From Roseateles_B flavus (lineage in GTDB: Bacteria > Pseudomonadota > Gammaproteobacteria > Burkholderiales > Burkholderiaceae_C), in NCBI RefSeq assembly GCF_039872765.1, contig NZ_JBDPZC010000014.1, positions 1 through 64,000 of the forward strand: 64,000 nucleotides of DNA. The letters are read 5' to 3'. The translations under genes and the position numbers were made by a program. Within the stretch, counting starts at the first letter, position 1, and each line of letters begins with the position of its first letter. The notes under the pieces were generated by a model. It did not search any database. It saw only the letters and a program-made list of their open reading frames with translations, and was not told the origin of the DNA. Shown piece after piece: positions 25,086 through 34,400 of this stretch.

Positions 25086-26246
25086 TCAGGCCGGCTGCGC
25101 CGTCACGGGCTCGGCCGGCCGGAACTGGCCGGGCCAGCGGCGCTGGCGCCAGCGCATCAGCGGGCGCTCGATGGCGTGGTACAGCAGCCCGCCCAGGGCC
25201 ACGCTGGCCAGGGCCGTGATCCCGAAGGCGGCCCAGTCGGGCAGGTCCTGCAGCAGTGGCTTCATCATGTGGGCCAGGGGCTTGTGCGTCAGGTAGACGG
25301 CATAGGACCACAGCGCCAGCGAATGCGCCCCCGGCAGCGTGCGGCGTGACAGCCCATGCCCTGGCGCGAGGCAGGCCAGCAGCAGCAGCGCATAGGCCCA
25401 GGCCATGGCGCTGTAGCCGATGGCGCTCATGAACCAGCCCCAGCTGTCGTCCGGCAGCACGTAGTTGTGCACGGCCACGGTCCACATGAGGCCCACGGCG
25501 GCCAGGCCCAGGGCCAGCAGCAGGCGGCCATGGCGCATCAACCGGGCCCACAGCTGCGGATGGCCGTGCTGCAGCAGGGCCAGGGCCAGGCCCGGCAGGA
25601 ACTCGTCGGCGCGGCCCAGGGTGGCGTAGTAGATGTTCTGGTAGTAGCCCACGACGTCCGATTCGCGGCTGCCGTACAGCGTCCACAGGTGGTGGCGCCA
25701 GGCGATGGCGGCCAGCGTCAGGCCGGCGATGCCCAGCCAGGCCTGACGCCGGCTCAGGCGCAGCGCGCGGGCCGCCAGCAGGGCCAGGGGCAGGACCAGG
25801 TAGAACTGCTCCTCCACGCACAGGGACCAGGCATGCGAGAAGGCCGTGCCCGGCATCAGCTGGATGTTCTGCGTGAAGGTGAGGAAGCGCCACAGCGGCG
25901 GCGGCTCGCGCCCGCCGAGCTGGCCCGGCAGCAGGAAGAAGGCGGCCAGCACGAGCCAGTACAGCGGCCAGGTCCGCGTGGCGCGGCGGGCGTAGAAGCC
26001 GGCCAGCGAGAGCTGCTCACCACGCGCCAGGCCCGCCATCAGCTGCTCGCCGATCAGGTAGCCACTCAGCACGAAGAACAGGTCCACCCCGCTCCAGCCG
26101 ACGTTGGAGAACCAGCCCATGTCCGGTGCACGGCTCACGAAGACGCGGTAGTGGAAGCAGAAGACCAGCACGATGGCCAGGGCACGCAAGGTGTCCAGGC
26201 CGGGGGCGCGGGGGTGGGTGCCGGGCGGGGCGCTGTGCAGGGTCAT
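25086..26246 (-). CDS. Acyltransferase 3 family (OafA/NolL-like) membrane protein
   Basis: 386 residues with about ten membrane helices. GLDTLRALAIVLVFCFHYRVF carries the family's conserved His; VDLFFVLSGYLIGEQL and AWSLCVEEQFYLVLP are the other diagnostic blocks. These enzymes acetylate or otherwise acylate sugars of O-antigen, peptidoglycan or exopolysaccharide across the inner membrane. No C-terminal SGNH domain is fused. No glycan locus is nearby, so the substrate is unknown. Confidence 0.92.
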   Translation of the reverse strand: MTLHSAPPGTHPRAPGLDTLRALAIVLVFCFHYRVFVSRAPDMGWFSNVGWSGVDLFFVLSGYLIGEQLMAGLARGEQLSLAGFYARRATRTWPLYWLVLAAFFLLPGQLGGREPPPLWRFLTFTQNIQLMPGTAFSHAWSLCVEEQFYLVLPLALLAARALRLSRRQAWLGIAGLTLAAIAWRHHLWTLYGSRESDVVGYYQNIYYATLGRADEFLPGLALALLQHGHPQLWARLMRHGRLLLALGLAAVGLMWTVAVHNYVLPDDSWGWFMSAIGYSAMAWAYALLLLACLAPGHGLSRRTLPGAHSLALWSYAVYLTHKPLAHMMKPLLQDLPDWAAFGITALASVALGGLLYHAIERPLMRWRQRRWPGQFRPAEPVTAQPA

Positions 26247-26318
26247 GGGCTTGTCGAGCGAGGTAGCGAGGCTGCGGATTGTGGGCAGCCTCGCCCCGCG
26301 GGGCAGGCCCTGGGCGCG

Positions 26319-26801
26319 TTACGCTTGTTGCAGCGCTGGCCTGGTGGCACCGGGGTAGCGCTGGTAGGCCAGGAAGACCTGGTCCAGCACCCAGCCCTCG
26401 GACTCGTACAGCGCCTGCGCCCGTGCATTGCTGCGGGCGGTGGTCAGGTCCAGGCGGGCCACGCCGCGTTCCAGGGCCAGACCCTCGGCCGCGCGCAGCA
26501 GGGCCCGGCCCAGCCCCAGGCGCCGGGCCTCGGGGGACACGAAGAGGTCGTAGAGGCTGAAGATGGGCTGGGCCTCCACCGAGCAGAAGGTGGGATAGAG
26601 CTGGCAGAAGCCCAGACCTTGGCCCTCGGGACCTTCGGCCAGCAGCACCACCGACTCCGCCCGGCGCAGGCGCTGCTCCAGGAAGGCCCGTGCGAGGGTC
26701 AGGTCTGAAGGCTGCTCGTAGAACTGGCGGTAGGCGTCGAACAGCGGGGCCAGCACGTCGAGATCGGCCAGGCCGGCGAGGCGGATGCGGGGCTCGCTCA
26801 T
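26319..26801 (-). CDS. GNAT-family N-acetyltransferase
   Basis: 160 residues. It begins PRIRLAGLADLDVLAPLFDAYRQFY; the acetyl-CoA loop is LFVSPEARRLGLGRALLRAAE, with the Q/RxxGxG/A pattern R-x-L-G-L-G. ARSNARAQALYESEGWVLDQVF provides the closing helix. Its ATG overlaps the stop of the upstream VOC gene (ATGA), so the two are translated together. One copy of the dispersed GGGTCAGGTCT repeat lies within it at 26696-26706. Confidence 0.88.
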   Translation of the reverse strand: MSEPRIRLAGLADLDVLAPLFDAYRQFYEQPSDLTLARAFLEQRLRRAESVVLLAEGPEGQGLGFCQLYPTFCSVEAQPIFSLYDLFVSPEARRLGLGRALLRAAEGLALERGVARLDLTTARSNARAQALYESEGWVLDQVFLAYQRYPGATRPALQQA

Positions 26802-27193
26802 GCACCGCCTTCGGGCTGGTGGCAGACAGCCTCGATGTTGTGGCCGTCGGGGTCGTGCACGAAGGCGCCGTAGTAGTCGGGGTGGTAGTGCGGGCGCAGG
26901 CCCGGAGCGCCGTTGTCCTGGCCGCCGGCGGCCAGGGCGGCGCGATGGAAGGCGTCCACCTCCGCTCGCGTGCCGACGCGAAAGGCGATGTGGATGGGCG
27001 GCTGGTTGGGCGTGCCGCGGCTGATCCAGAAATCGGGCTTGGGCGGCTCGCCGAAGCCAGCGACATCGGTGTGGCCGGTCACGGCGGCCGGGAACTCCAG
27101 CAGAAGCTGGTAGCCGATGGGGGCCAGGGCCTGGCGGTAGAAGGCCTTGCTGCGCTCGAAGTCGCTGACGACGACGCCGGTGTGGTCGATCAT
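26798..27193 (-). CDS. VOC-family protein
   Basis: 131 residues from ATG 27193, preceded by AGGGAG. MIDHTGVVVSDFERSKAFYRQALAPIGYQ is the typical opening of small dioxygenase/glyoxalase-like proteins; HIAFRVGTRAEVDAFHRAALAAGG and YYGAFVHDPDGHNIEAV give the second half with the His and Glu metal ligands. The substrate is not predictable. It is the first gene of a small operon with the GNAT that follows, and lies 28 bases downstream of another GNAT gene. Confidence 0.9.
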   Translation of the reverse strand: MIDHTGVVVSDFERSKAFYRQALAPIGYQLLLEFPAAVTGHTDVAGFGEPPKPDFWISRGTPNQPPIHIAFRVGTRAEVDAFHRAALAAGGQDNGAPGLRPHYHPDYYGAFVHDPDGHNIEAVCHQPEGGA

Positions 27194-27221
27194 GGGGAAC
27201 TCCCTCGTGGATGGATGGGGT

Positions 27222-27788
27222 CTAGAGCTGGCGCTGCATGAAGCGCCAGCCGGACTGCAGCGAGGCGGGCACCTCGGTGCCCGCATGGGGTGCGCAGTCC
27301 TGGAAGCCGTGGCGTGCGTAGAGCGCCTGGGCCTCCTGCATGAAGGGGGCCGAGTCCAGGCAGAGCTGGCGGTAGCCGAAGTCACGGGCATCGTCGACGA
27401 GCCGCTGCATCAGCAGCGCGCCCAGGCCCAGGCCGCGGAAACCGGGGCGGAGATAGATGCGCTTCAGCTCGGCCCGCTGCTCATCCAGGCGGCGCAGGCC
27501 ACCCATGCCCGCCATGCGCAGCGCCGGCCCCTGCGCCTCGGGCACGACCAGCAGGTAGAAGCAGCCGGCGGGCGGGAGGTCGCTGCAGACCTTGTCCAGC
27601 ATCCCGGCGGCGTAGTCGGCCACCGGACGTTCAGCCAGCGCCGCGGGCAGGGCACCGAAGTGCTGCTCGATGCCGGCGAAGACCCAGGCCATGTACTCGG
27701 TGTTCAGTGCCAGCAGCTCCTGCGCGTGCAGGTCCAGCCGGGCCTGGATGAGCTGCGGGGTGGCGGTGGACGTGGCGGTGATGCGCAT
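27222..27788 (-). CDS. GNAT-family N-acetyltransferase
   Basis: 188 residues from ATG 27788. The N-terminal half (EYMAWVFAGIEQHFG, SDLPPAGCFYLLVVPE) precedes a standard acetyl-CoA region: ELKRIYLRPGFRGLGLGALLMQRLVDDA with the R-G-L-G-L-G loop, then LCLDSAPFMQEAQALYARHGF. Two GNATs and a VOC protein in a row suggest a small detoxification or modification cluster (inference). Confidence 0.88.
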   Translation of the reverse strand: MRITATSTATPQLIQARLDLHAQELLALNTEYMAWVFAGIEQHFGALPAALAERPVADYAAGMLDKVCSDLPPAGCFYLLVVPEAQGPALRMAGMGGLRRLDEQRAELKRIYLRPGFRGLGLGALLMQRLVDDARDFGYRQLCLDSAPFMQEAQALYARHGFQDCAPHAGTEVPASLQSGWRFMQRQL

Positions 27789-27870
27789 GGGCGCGCAGAC
27801 TACGTTATGCACCCACCCCTGGGCAAGCACTGCGCGGCTCAGTGGCCGCACAGCGCACGGCCCCTCGCTG

Positions 27871-28263
27871 TCAGGCCTGGCGCCCTTGCGCCGTTCGCCG
27901 CGCCAGGTGCAGGCCCAGCCAGCAGCTCAGCGGCCAGCTCAGCAGCCAGGACAGCCAGTACCAGTGCGGCCAGCCCTTGCTCCAGTTGGGGATGGTGGCC
28001 GCGATGCCCAGCAACTCGCCCAGCACCATGAACCACAGCACATGGCGGGCCGGGCGCGCCGAGGCATGGCGGGCACAGAGCCAGGCACACAGGATGGAGA
28101 TGCCGATGAACAGGCCGGTGCTGGCCATCAGCGGGAGCTCGGAAGGGATGCGGCCCTGGACGAAGTCGCCCGGGAACAGGGCAGACAGCAGCGGGTCCGT
28201 GGCCAGGACCAGCAGGACCGACAGCACATAGCAGCCGATGACCAGCGCCAGGGATCGCAGCAT
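27871..28263 (-). CDS. Four-helix membrane protein of unknown function
   Basis: 130 residues from ATG 28263. Hydrophobic segments at about 4-24, 46-64, 73-91 and 98-118 with short polar loops; the end is basic (ARRTAQGRQA). No conserved catalytic residues are obvious. Monocistronic and divergent from the FAD oxidase. Confidence 0.7.
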   Translation of the reverse strand: MLRSLALVIGCYVLSVLLVLATDPLLSALFPGDFVQGRIPSELPLMASTGLFIGISILCAWLCARHASARPARHVLWFMVLGELLGIAATIPNWSKGWPHWYWLSWLLSWPLSCWLGLHLARRTAQGRQA

Positions 28264-28371
28264 GGGGGCCTCCTGAGGCAGGCGGGGCACTTGCCCGCCG
28301 ACGGGCACGACGATAGCAAGCGCCGCCCTGCTCGCACCCTCGGTGCTAACCCCCGCATGACCTGTCTTTGT

Positions 28372-28390
28372 TGGTATTAGACTGGTATTA
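28372..28390. promoter_or_regulatory. Direct repeat upstream of FAD-dependent oxidase
   Basis: TGGTATTA occurs twice (28372-28379 and 28383-28390) with an 11-base period, that is one helical turn, followed by AATTGG. It lies 29 bases before the oxidase ATG in an AT-rich island. This is a candidate activator or repressor site; GntR-type regulators are known to use TGGTA half-sites. Confidence 0.4.
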
Positions 28391-28418
28391 AATTGGCAAC
28401 ACAACACGGGGAGATTCC

Positions 28419-29921
28419 ATGCACAGGCGCCAGACCCTCGGCTGGGCCGCCGCTTCGGCCGCGGCCTTCCTGCTGCCCGGCTGCGGGGGCGGCGGGAGCT
28501 CCAGCACGCCGACGCCCGGCCCCACGCCCTCGCCCATCCCCGCCGAATGGCAGGCCCTGAGCCGCCAGGTCCAGGGCCAGCTGCTCCTGCCGGGCCAGCC
28601 GGCCTATGAGCAGGGGCGGGTGGCGGCCAATGCCCGCTACGACGACCGCCGGGCCCAGGCCCTGCTGCGCTGCGCCGTGGCCGCCGACGTGCAGGCGGGC
28701 CTGGCTCACGCGCTGAGCCAGCGCCTGCCCTTCAGCCTGCGCAGCGGCGGGCACAGCTATGTGGGCAGCTCCACGGGCAGCGGCCTGGTGATCGACCTCG
28801 GTCCCATGAATGGCGTGCGGCTGGAGGGCGAGGTGGCCGTCGTGGGTGCGGGCGCGACGCTGTCGGATGTCTACGGCACCCTCATTCCGCTCGGGCGCTG
28901 CGTGGCCTCGGGCAGCTGCCTCAGCGTGGGCGTCACCGGCATCACGCTGGGCGGCGGCTTCGGCGTCGTCGACCGCTCCCAGGGGCTGGCCTGCGACCAG
29001 CTCCTGGGCGCCCAGCTGCTGAGCGCGGACGGCCGCCTGCTGGACTGCGACGCCCAGCGCCATCCGGAGCTGTTCTGGGCGCTGCGAGGCGGCGGCGGCG
29101 GACATTTCGGCGTGGTGACGCAGCTGCGCCTGCGCACCCATGCCGTCGGGCCGCTGCAGCTGTTTGGGGCCGACTTCCCCCTCGAGGCCCTGCCCGCCGC
29201 CCTGGCCGCGTGGCAGGACTGGCCTGCCCAGGGCCTGCCGGAGGCGATCTGGTCCCAGTTCGTGCTGCCGGCCGGCGGCGCGCAGTTCCGTATCTGGGGT
29301 GTGGCCGCGGGCGAATCCGCCCCCTTGCAGCCCCACTGGACGGCGCTGCTTCAGCGCATCGGCCGCGAGCCGCTGTTCCAGGCCTGGCAGGCCAGCAGCT
29401 ACGGCTCGGTGATGATGGGCGCCTGCCAGAGCTACAGCCTGCCGCAGTGCCACCTGCCCAGCCAGCGCGAGGGCGGCCTGCTGGGGCGCGTCTCGATGAC
29501 GGCCAGCTCCGACTTCTTCGACCGGCCGCTGGGCGCCGCCGGCATCGCGGCCCTGTCCGCGGGCGTGGCGGCCCGCCAGGGCACGGGCGTGGCGGTGCTG
29601 AATTTGATGGGGGGCGCCATCGCGCGCGTGGCCCCGCAGGACACGGCCTTCGTCCATCGCCAGGCCCTGTTCAGTGCGCAATACCTCGGCGAGTACCCCG
29701 CCGGCACGGCGGAAAGCACCCTGGCCGGCGCCGAGCAATGGGCCCAGGGCATGCGGGATCGCATGCGGCCTTGGAGCAGTGGCGGCGCCTATGTGAACTA
29801 TCCCAACGCCCTGCTGCCTGACGCGGCGCGGGCCTATTACGGCGCTCAAGCGCCGCGGCTGCAGGCGCTCAAGGCGGCCGTCGATCCACAGGGGGTGTTC
29901 GCGCCGCTGGAGCGGGCCTGA
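28419..29921 (+). CDS. Tat-exported lipoprotein FAD oxidoreductase (BBE/VAO type, bicovalent FAD)
   Basis: 500 residues. The N-terminus MHRRQTLGWAAASAAAFLLPGC combines a twin-Arg and a lipobox LPGC (Cys22), followed by a Gly/Ser/Pro linker, so the enzyme is probably exported folded and lipid-anchored. The FAD domain shows RSGGHSYVG (His112) and GSCLSVGVTG (Cys167), the two residues that carry FAD covalently in berberine-bridge-type enzymes, then ITLGGGFG. The C-terminal BBE segment has AYVNYPNALLPDAARAYYG. Likely an oxidase of sugars, alcohols or aromatic compounds. RBS GGGGAG. Confidence 0.9.
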   Translation: MHRRQTLGWAAASAAAFLLPGCGGGGSSSTPTPGPTPSPIPAEWQALSRQVQGQLLLPGQPAYEQGRVAANARYDDRRAQALLRCAVAADVQAGLAHALSQRLPFSLRSGGHSYVGSSTGSGLVIDLGPMNGVRLEGEVAVVGAGATLSDVYGTLIPLGRCVASGSCLSVGVTGITLGGGFGVVDRSQGLACDQLLGAQLLSADGRLLDCDAQRHPELFWALRGGGGGHFGVVTQLRLRTHAVGPLQLFGADFPLEALPAALAAWQDWPAQGLPEAIWSQFVLPAGGAQFRIWGVAAGESAPLQPHWTALLQRIGREPLFQAWQASSYGSVMMGACQSYSLPQCHLPSQREGGLLGRVSMTASSDFFDRPLGAAGIAALSAGVAARQGTGVAVLNLMGGAIARVAPQDTAFVHRQALFSAQYLGEYPAGTAESTLAGAEQWAQGMRDRMRPWSSGGAYVNYPNALLPDAARAYYGAQAPRLQALKAAVDPQGVFAPLERA

Positions 29922-29928
29922 GCGGCCC

Positions 29929-30219
29929 TCAGCCTTCCTGCCAGCGCGCCTTGCGCTCCGCCGTGTAGTCCCACCAGGGGCGCGGGTCCTCGCCGGCCAT
30001 GAAGCGGGTGACGGAGATGAAGACGTCGATCACGCAGGGGTCGTGCCGCTGGCCGGTGCGCTGGCACAGGGCCGTGTAGAGCTGGTAGGGATCGCGACCC
30101 TTGAGCTGCGCGGGCTGCAGGATGTCCAGCAGGCGCAGATCGGCAGCCATGGCCGGCCCGATATTGGGCAGGTCGGTGAGCTGGCGCAGGCGTTGGCGGT
30201 CGACTTTGGCGGGGTTCAT
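29929..30219 (-). CDS. Helix-hairpin-helix protein (pathogenicity-locus/Cdd1 type)
   Basis: 96 residues. LTDLPNIGPAMAADLRLLDI is a helix-hairpin-helix motif (L-P-x-I-G-x-x-x-A), followed by GRDPYQLYTALCQRTGQRHDPCVIDVFISVTRFMAGE, the hallmark of the small Cdd1 (Pfam 'pathogenicity locus') family. Function is not established; the HhH suggests nucleic-acid binding. It follows the GFA-like gene by eight bases and shares its operon. Confidence 0.88.
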   Translation of the reverse strand: MNPAKVDRQRLRQLTDLPNIGPAMAADLRLLDILQPAQLKGRDPYQLYTALCQRTGQRHDPCVIDVFISVTRFMAGEDPRPWWDYTAERKARWQEG

Positions 30220-30227
30220 GGGAGGGG

Positions 30228-30761
30228 TCAGACGAGGGTGTCGGGGTCGCCCCACAGGGCTTTCTGGTAGGCCTTGATGCGCGGCGCCAGCAGCTCGGCG
30301 CGGGCCAGGCTGTCCGCGGGCCAGAAGCGGGTGCGGTCGTAGTACTCGGGCACGGCCACCGCGCCGGGCGGCAGGGAGAACCAGGGCTGCTTGCTGCTGG
30401 TGAAGATGTGGATGTCCGGCGGCAGCAGGTCGGGGTCGTCCAGGGTCCCCACGCGCAGGAACTTCAGCAGCGGGCCGGCACCGGCGTAATGGCTCCAGAC
30501 CGCCACGCGGCACTGCGGGCAGCGGGCGATCTGCTGGCCGGCGCCGCTTTCCGAGGGGGTGGCCACCAGCTCGGGGGGCATGCCCAGGCACTCGACGCGC
30601 TCGGTCTCGAACAGGGCGTTGAGGGCGAAGGCGCTGCCGCTTTCCCGCTGGCACCAGCGGCAGTGGCAGCAGTGCACGAACAGCGGGGCGCCGAGCACGC
30701 GGTAGCGCACCGCGCGGCAGTCGCAGCCGCCCTCGATGGGATAGGCAGGAGAGGAATTCAC
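30228..30761 (-). CDS. GFA/CENP-V-fold zinc protein
   Basis: 177 residues. Zinc ligands are laid out as in glutathione-dependent formaldehyde-activating-enzyme-like proteins: GGCDCRAVRY, CCHCRWCQRESGSAF and CPQC. The rest (FTSSKQPWFSLPP) is typical of the family. Most GFA-domain proteins are of unknown activity; the link to formaldehyde is weak outside the founding member. It is located between the GST gene and the HhH gene in one operon. Confidence 0.9.
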   Translation of the reverse strand: MNSSPAYPIEGGCDCRAVRYRVLGAPLFVHCCHCRWCQRESGSAFALNALFETERVECLGMPPELVATPSESGAGQQIARCPQCRVAVWSHYAGAGPLLKFLRVGTLDDPDLLPPDIHIFTSSKQPWFSLPPGAVAVPEYYDRTRFWPADSLARAELLAPRIKAYQKALWGDPDTLV

Positions 30762-30794
30762 GGCGTTTGCTCGCTCCAGTGAAAGGGCCGCGGC

Positions 30795-31451
30795 CTAGGG
30801 CTTGGTGGGCCAGTGCCGCTCGAACACGGCGCGCACGGCGGGATGCTGCTCGATGCGCTGCAGCTGCGCCAGGAAGTCCGGCCGCTCCTTCGCCAGGCAG
30901 GGGCGGGTGCCCGACCAGCGGGACACCACGGTGGCGAGCAGGGCCAGGGCGTCCGGGCGCTGCAGCGGGCCGGCGTCCGGCGCCGGCAGCAGGGCGCCGA
31001 AGGTGTCGGCGAACAGGCACCAGTGCGCATGCAGGCGCTCGCGGGTGCCGGTGCGCAGGCGTTCGCAGCTGGCCTCATCCGGCTCATGCAGCCAGCGCTC
31101 GGGGTAGTCGCTGATGCTGATGGCGGCATAGCAGTTGGCCGCGATGTAGACCAGGCCGCGGATCGCCTGCGCGCGCGCCGCAGGGTCCGTCGGCAGCAGG
31201 CCGGAGGCCGGATGGGCCAGGCCCAGGTGGATCAGGATGGCCGCGCTTTCGCTGAGCACGCCGCCGTCGGGCAGGACCAGGGTGGGGATCTGCTGCAGCG
31301 GGTTCACACGGGTCAGTGCCTCCAGCTCGGACTTCGGGTCCCAGGACGCGGCCTGGCGCTGCTCGAAGGGCAGGCCGGCCAGCGCGAGGGCGCATTCGAT
31401 GGCCGCGGAACCGGAGCCGGGGTAGCCGAAAAGAACGTGCACGGCATGCAT
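30795..31451 (-). CDS. Glutathione S-transferase
   Basis: 218 residues. Thioredoxin-like N-domain (about 1-80): VHVLFGYPGSGSAAIECAL, NPLQQIPTLVLPDGGVLSESAAILIHL with the cis-Pro in QIPTL and the ES glutathione-binding pair. Helical C-domain from ~90. The N-terminal GYPGSGS puts Ser in the usual catalytic position. Conjugation substrate unknown. First gene of the operon with the GFA-like and HhH genes. Confidence 0.9.
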   Translation of the reverse strand: MHAVHVLFGYPGSGSAAIECALALAGLPFEQRQAASWDPKSELEALTRVNPLQQIPTLVLPDGGVLSESAAILIHLGLAHPASGLLPTDPAARAQAIRGLVYIAANCYAAISISDYPERWLHEPDEASCERLRTGTRERLHAHWCLFADTFGALLPAPDAGPLQRPDALALLATVVSRWSGTRPCLAKERPDFLAQLQRIEQHPAVRAVFERHWPTKP

Positions 31452-31481
31452 GGACTCTCCTTGAATGGGTCGCTCAGGCGC

Positions 31482-34400
31482 TCAGACGCCGCCGCCCTGC
31501 TCCCAGCCTTCGTCCGGGTGCCGGGAGCGGCTGGCGGGTGTCTCCTGGCCGTCGACGGGGGCCTCCCGTGGCAGCTCGATGACGAAGCGGGTGCCCTCGC
31601 CCATCACGCTCTGCACCCGGATGCTGCCGCCCAGCAGCGTGTGGACAATGTTGTAGCAGATGTGCAGCCCCAGCCCCGAACCGCCCTGACCCAGCCGGGT
31701 GGTGAAGAAGGGCTCGAAGATGCGGCGCAGGTGCTCGGGCGGGATGCCGGCGCCGTTGTCCGAGAACTCGATCAGCACGCGGTCCGCGCCCTGGGCCTGG
31801 GTCAGCAGGCGCATGTGGCCGCCCTTGCGGCCCTCGAAGCCGTGCAGCATGGCATTGAGCACCAGGTTGCTGACGACCTGCCCCAGCGGCCCGGGGTAGC
31901 TGTCCATGTCCAGCCCGGGCAGCAGCTGCAGGCTGATCTCGTGCTCCTCGCGGCGGATGCGGCTGGACAGCGTCATCACCACCTCCTCGACGGTCTGGGC
32001 CAGGTCGAAGCGGCGGCGCTGGTCCGAGGTCTGGTCCACCGCCAGCTGCTTGAAGCTGGCAATCAGGTTGGCGGCCTGGTCCAGGCTGCGCATCAGCAGC
32101 AGGGTCGAGGCCTCGCTGCCCTCGCAGAAGGCCTGCAGCTCGCTGCGCCGCAGGCCGCCGCCCTCGACCCGCCGCAGGAAGTCCCTGCTGGCATCGCGCA
32201 GGGTGCTGGCCATCAGCAGGCTGTTGCCGATGGGGGTGTTGAGCTCGTGGGCCACGCCGGCCACCAGGGAGCCCAGGGCGGCCAGCTTCTCCTGCTCCAC
32301 CAGGCGGTCCTGCGCCAGCTGCAGGCGGCGGTAGGCCTCGGCGTTGTCGTAGGCCACCGCCGCGTAGGCGCCCAGGGTGCGCAGGATGTCCAGGTCGGCC
32401 AGCCCGAAGGCCTTGGGCCTTTCGCTGAGCACCGCGATCACGCCCATCACCCGGCCCTTGAGCCGCATGGGCACGTAGAGGCCGGAGCGCGCCTTGCTCA
32501 CCGGCCGCCCGTCGGCCAGGCGCGTGTCCTCCTGGCCGCTGATCTGGCGCACATGGCTGTCCAGGCGGCGGATGTCCTGGGGGAACTCGTCGATCATCAG
32601 CTCGCGCGCCTCCAGCACGCACTGGGTCGAGGGCTGGTCCAGTGCGCTGAGGCTGCGCTGGTAGGGCATGAAGGGTTGGCCGTCCTGCATGACGAAGTCG
32701 AAGTCGATCACGCCGGCGTCCCAGTTCACCCGGCCCACGCCGAACACGCTGGCGTTCATCAGCTCGCTGACGTGGGCATAGAGCGTCTGCTGGATGACGG
32801 GCAGCTCGCGGGTGGCAGTGATGTCGCGGCCGATCTCGCTGAGCAGGGTGATGCTGCGCCGCGCCTTCTCGGCCGCCTCGCGCTGGGACTCGGCCAGCTG
32901 CTTCTCGACCTGCAGCTGGCGGCCCTGCTCCACCACCTCCTGCGTGCGCTGCGCCACCTTGGCCTCCAGGCTCAGCCGGGCGGCGTGCAGCTTGGCCGTG
33001 CGCCATCGGTAGGTCCAGGCCATCAGCGCCAGCAGGCCCAGCAGCAGGGAGAGGCGCCACCACCAGGTGCGCCAGAAGGGAGGCAGCACCTCGATCTCGA
33101 TCAGGGTCTGCGAGGGGCTCCAGACTCCGTCCGGATTGGCCGCGCGCGCCAGCAGCCGGTAGCGGCCGGGATCGAGATTGGTGTAGGTGGCAATGGCCTG
33201 CTCGCCCCGGCCCTGGATCCAGTCGCGGTCGAAGCCCTCCAGGAACCAGGCATAGCGGTTGCGCCGCGGATCAGCGAAATGCAGGGCCGCGAGCTCGAAG
33301 CTGACCATGGCCTCCTCATGGCCCAGGCGCATGTGGCGGGCCGCATGCAGCGGCCCGTCGATGCCCACGTCATGCAGGCTGAGGCTGGCGCTGGAGCCCA
33401 CCTGCTGCGCGCTGACGGCCGCCCCGGTGCCGCCGGCGGCGTGGGTGGTGGGCAGCAGGCTCTGGTTGTAGAGCCGCAGGTCCGACAGCACCACGCCGGG
33501 CGCCTGCGGGTTGTCGCGCAGCTGGGCGGGATGGAAGCGGATCACGCCCGTGCTGCCGAAGAAGAGGCTGCCATCGGGCCCGCGCGCCGCCGCGCCGAAG
33601 TTGACGCCGCCGCCGAAGCGCGAGCGGCCGGGGTAGCGGCGGGCGCGCTGCTGGTCCGGCAGCAGCTGCACCAGGCCATCATCCGCGCCCAGCCAGATCT
33701 CGCCGTCCAGGCTGTCCTGCATGGCGTCGTAGGAGCCCGGGCCCAGGCCCGGTGTGGCAGACCAGTCCCGCAGGCGCCAGCCGCCGGCATCCTGGCGCAG
33801 CTCGTGCACGCCCTGGTTGCTGGCCAGCCAGATGCGGCCCCGCACGTCCTGGCGCAGGGCGTGCACGGCCAGCTTCTGCGGCTGGCTCAGGGACGCGTCG
33901 GGCGCAAGCGGGAATTCGAAGTCGTCGGTCTCGGGGCGGTACAGGTAGAGCCCGCCCTTGGTGCCGATCCACAGCCGCCCCTCGCGGTCCTCCAGCAGGC
34001 AGTCGATGGTGTCGTGCTGCAGGGCCTGGGCCACGCCGGGGCGGGCGGTGTAGCGGTGGGCGCGCAGCTCGCCGGGCTCGATGCGGTAGAGCCCCGCGGC
34101 GCTGCTGGCCCACAGGCGGCCCTGGCGGTCCTGCACCAGGGCGCTGATGGAGGCCGCGGCCGGGCTGCTGGCGTCCAGGGCCACGACCTGGCTGCGCCGC
34201 GCGCGGGCGTCGTAGCGCATCAGGCCGCCATCGCCGCCGGCCCACAGCAGGCCCTCGCGGTCGCGCAGCAGGGTCTTGATGTTGCGCAGGGGCAGCTGGG
34301 CCGGCGGGATGCGCTCCACGTCGCCGCTGGCCAGGTGCAGGCGGTTGAGGCCGCCGCCGTAGATGCCCACCCAGACATGCTCGGCGTCGTCCGGCGCGAA

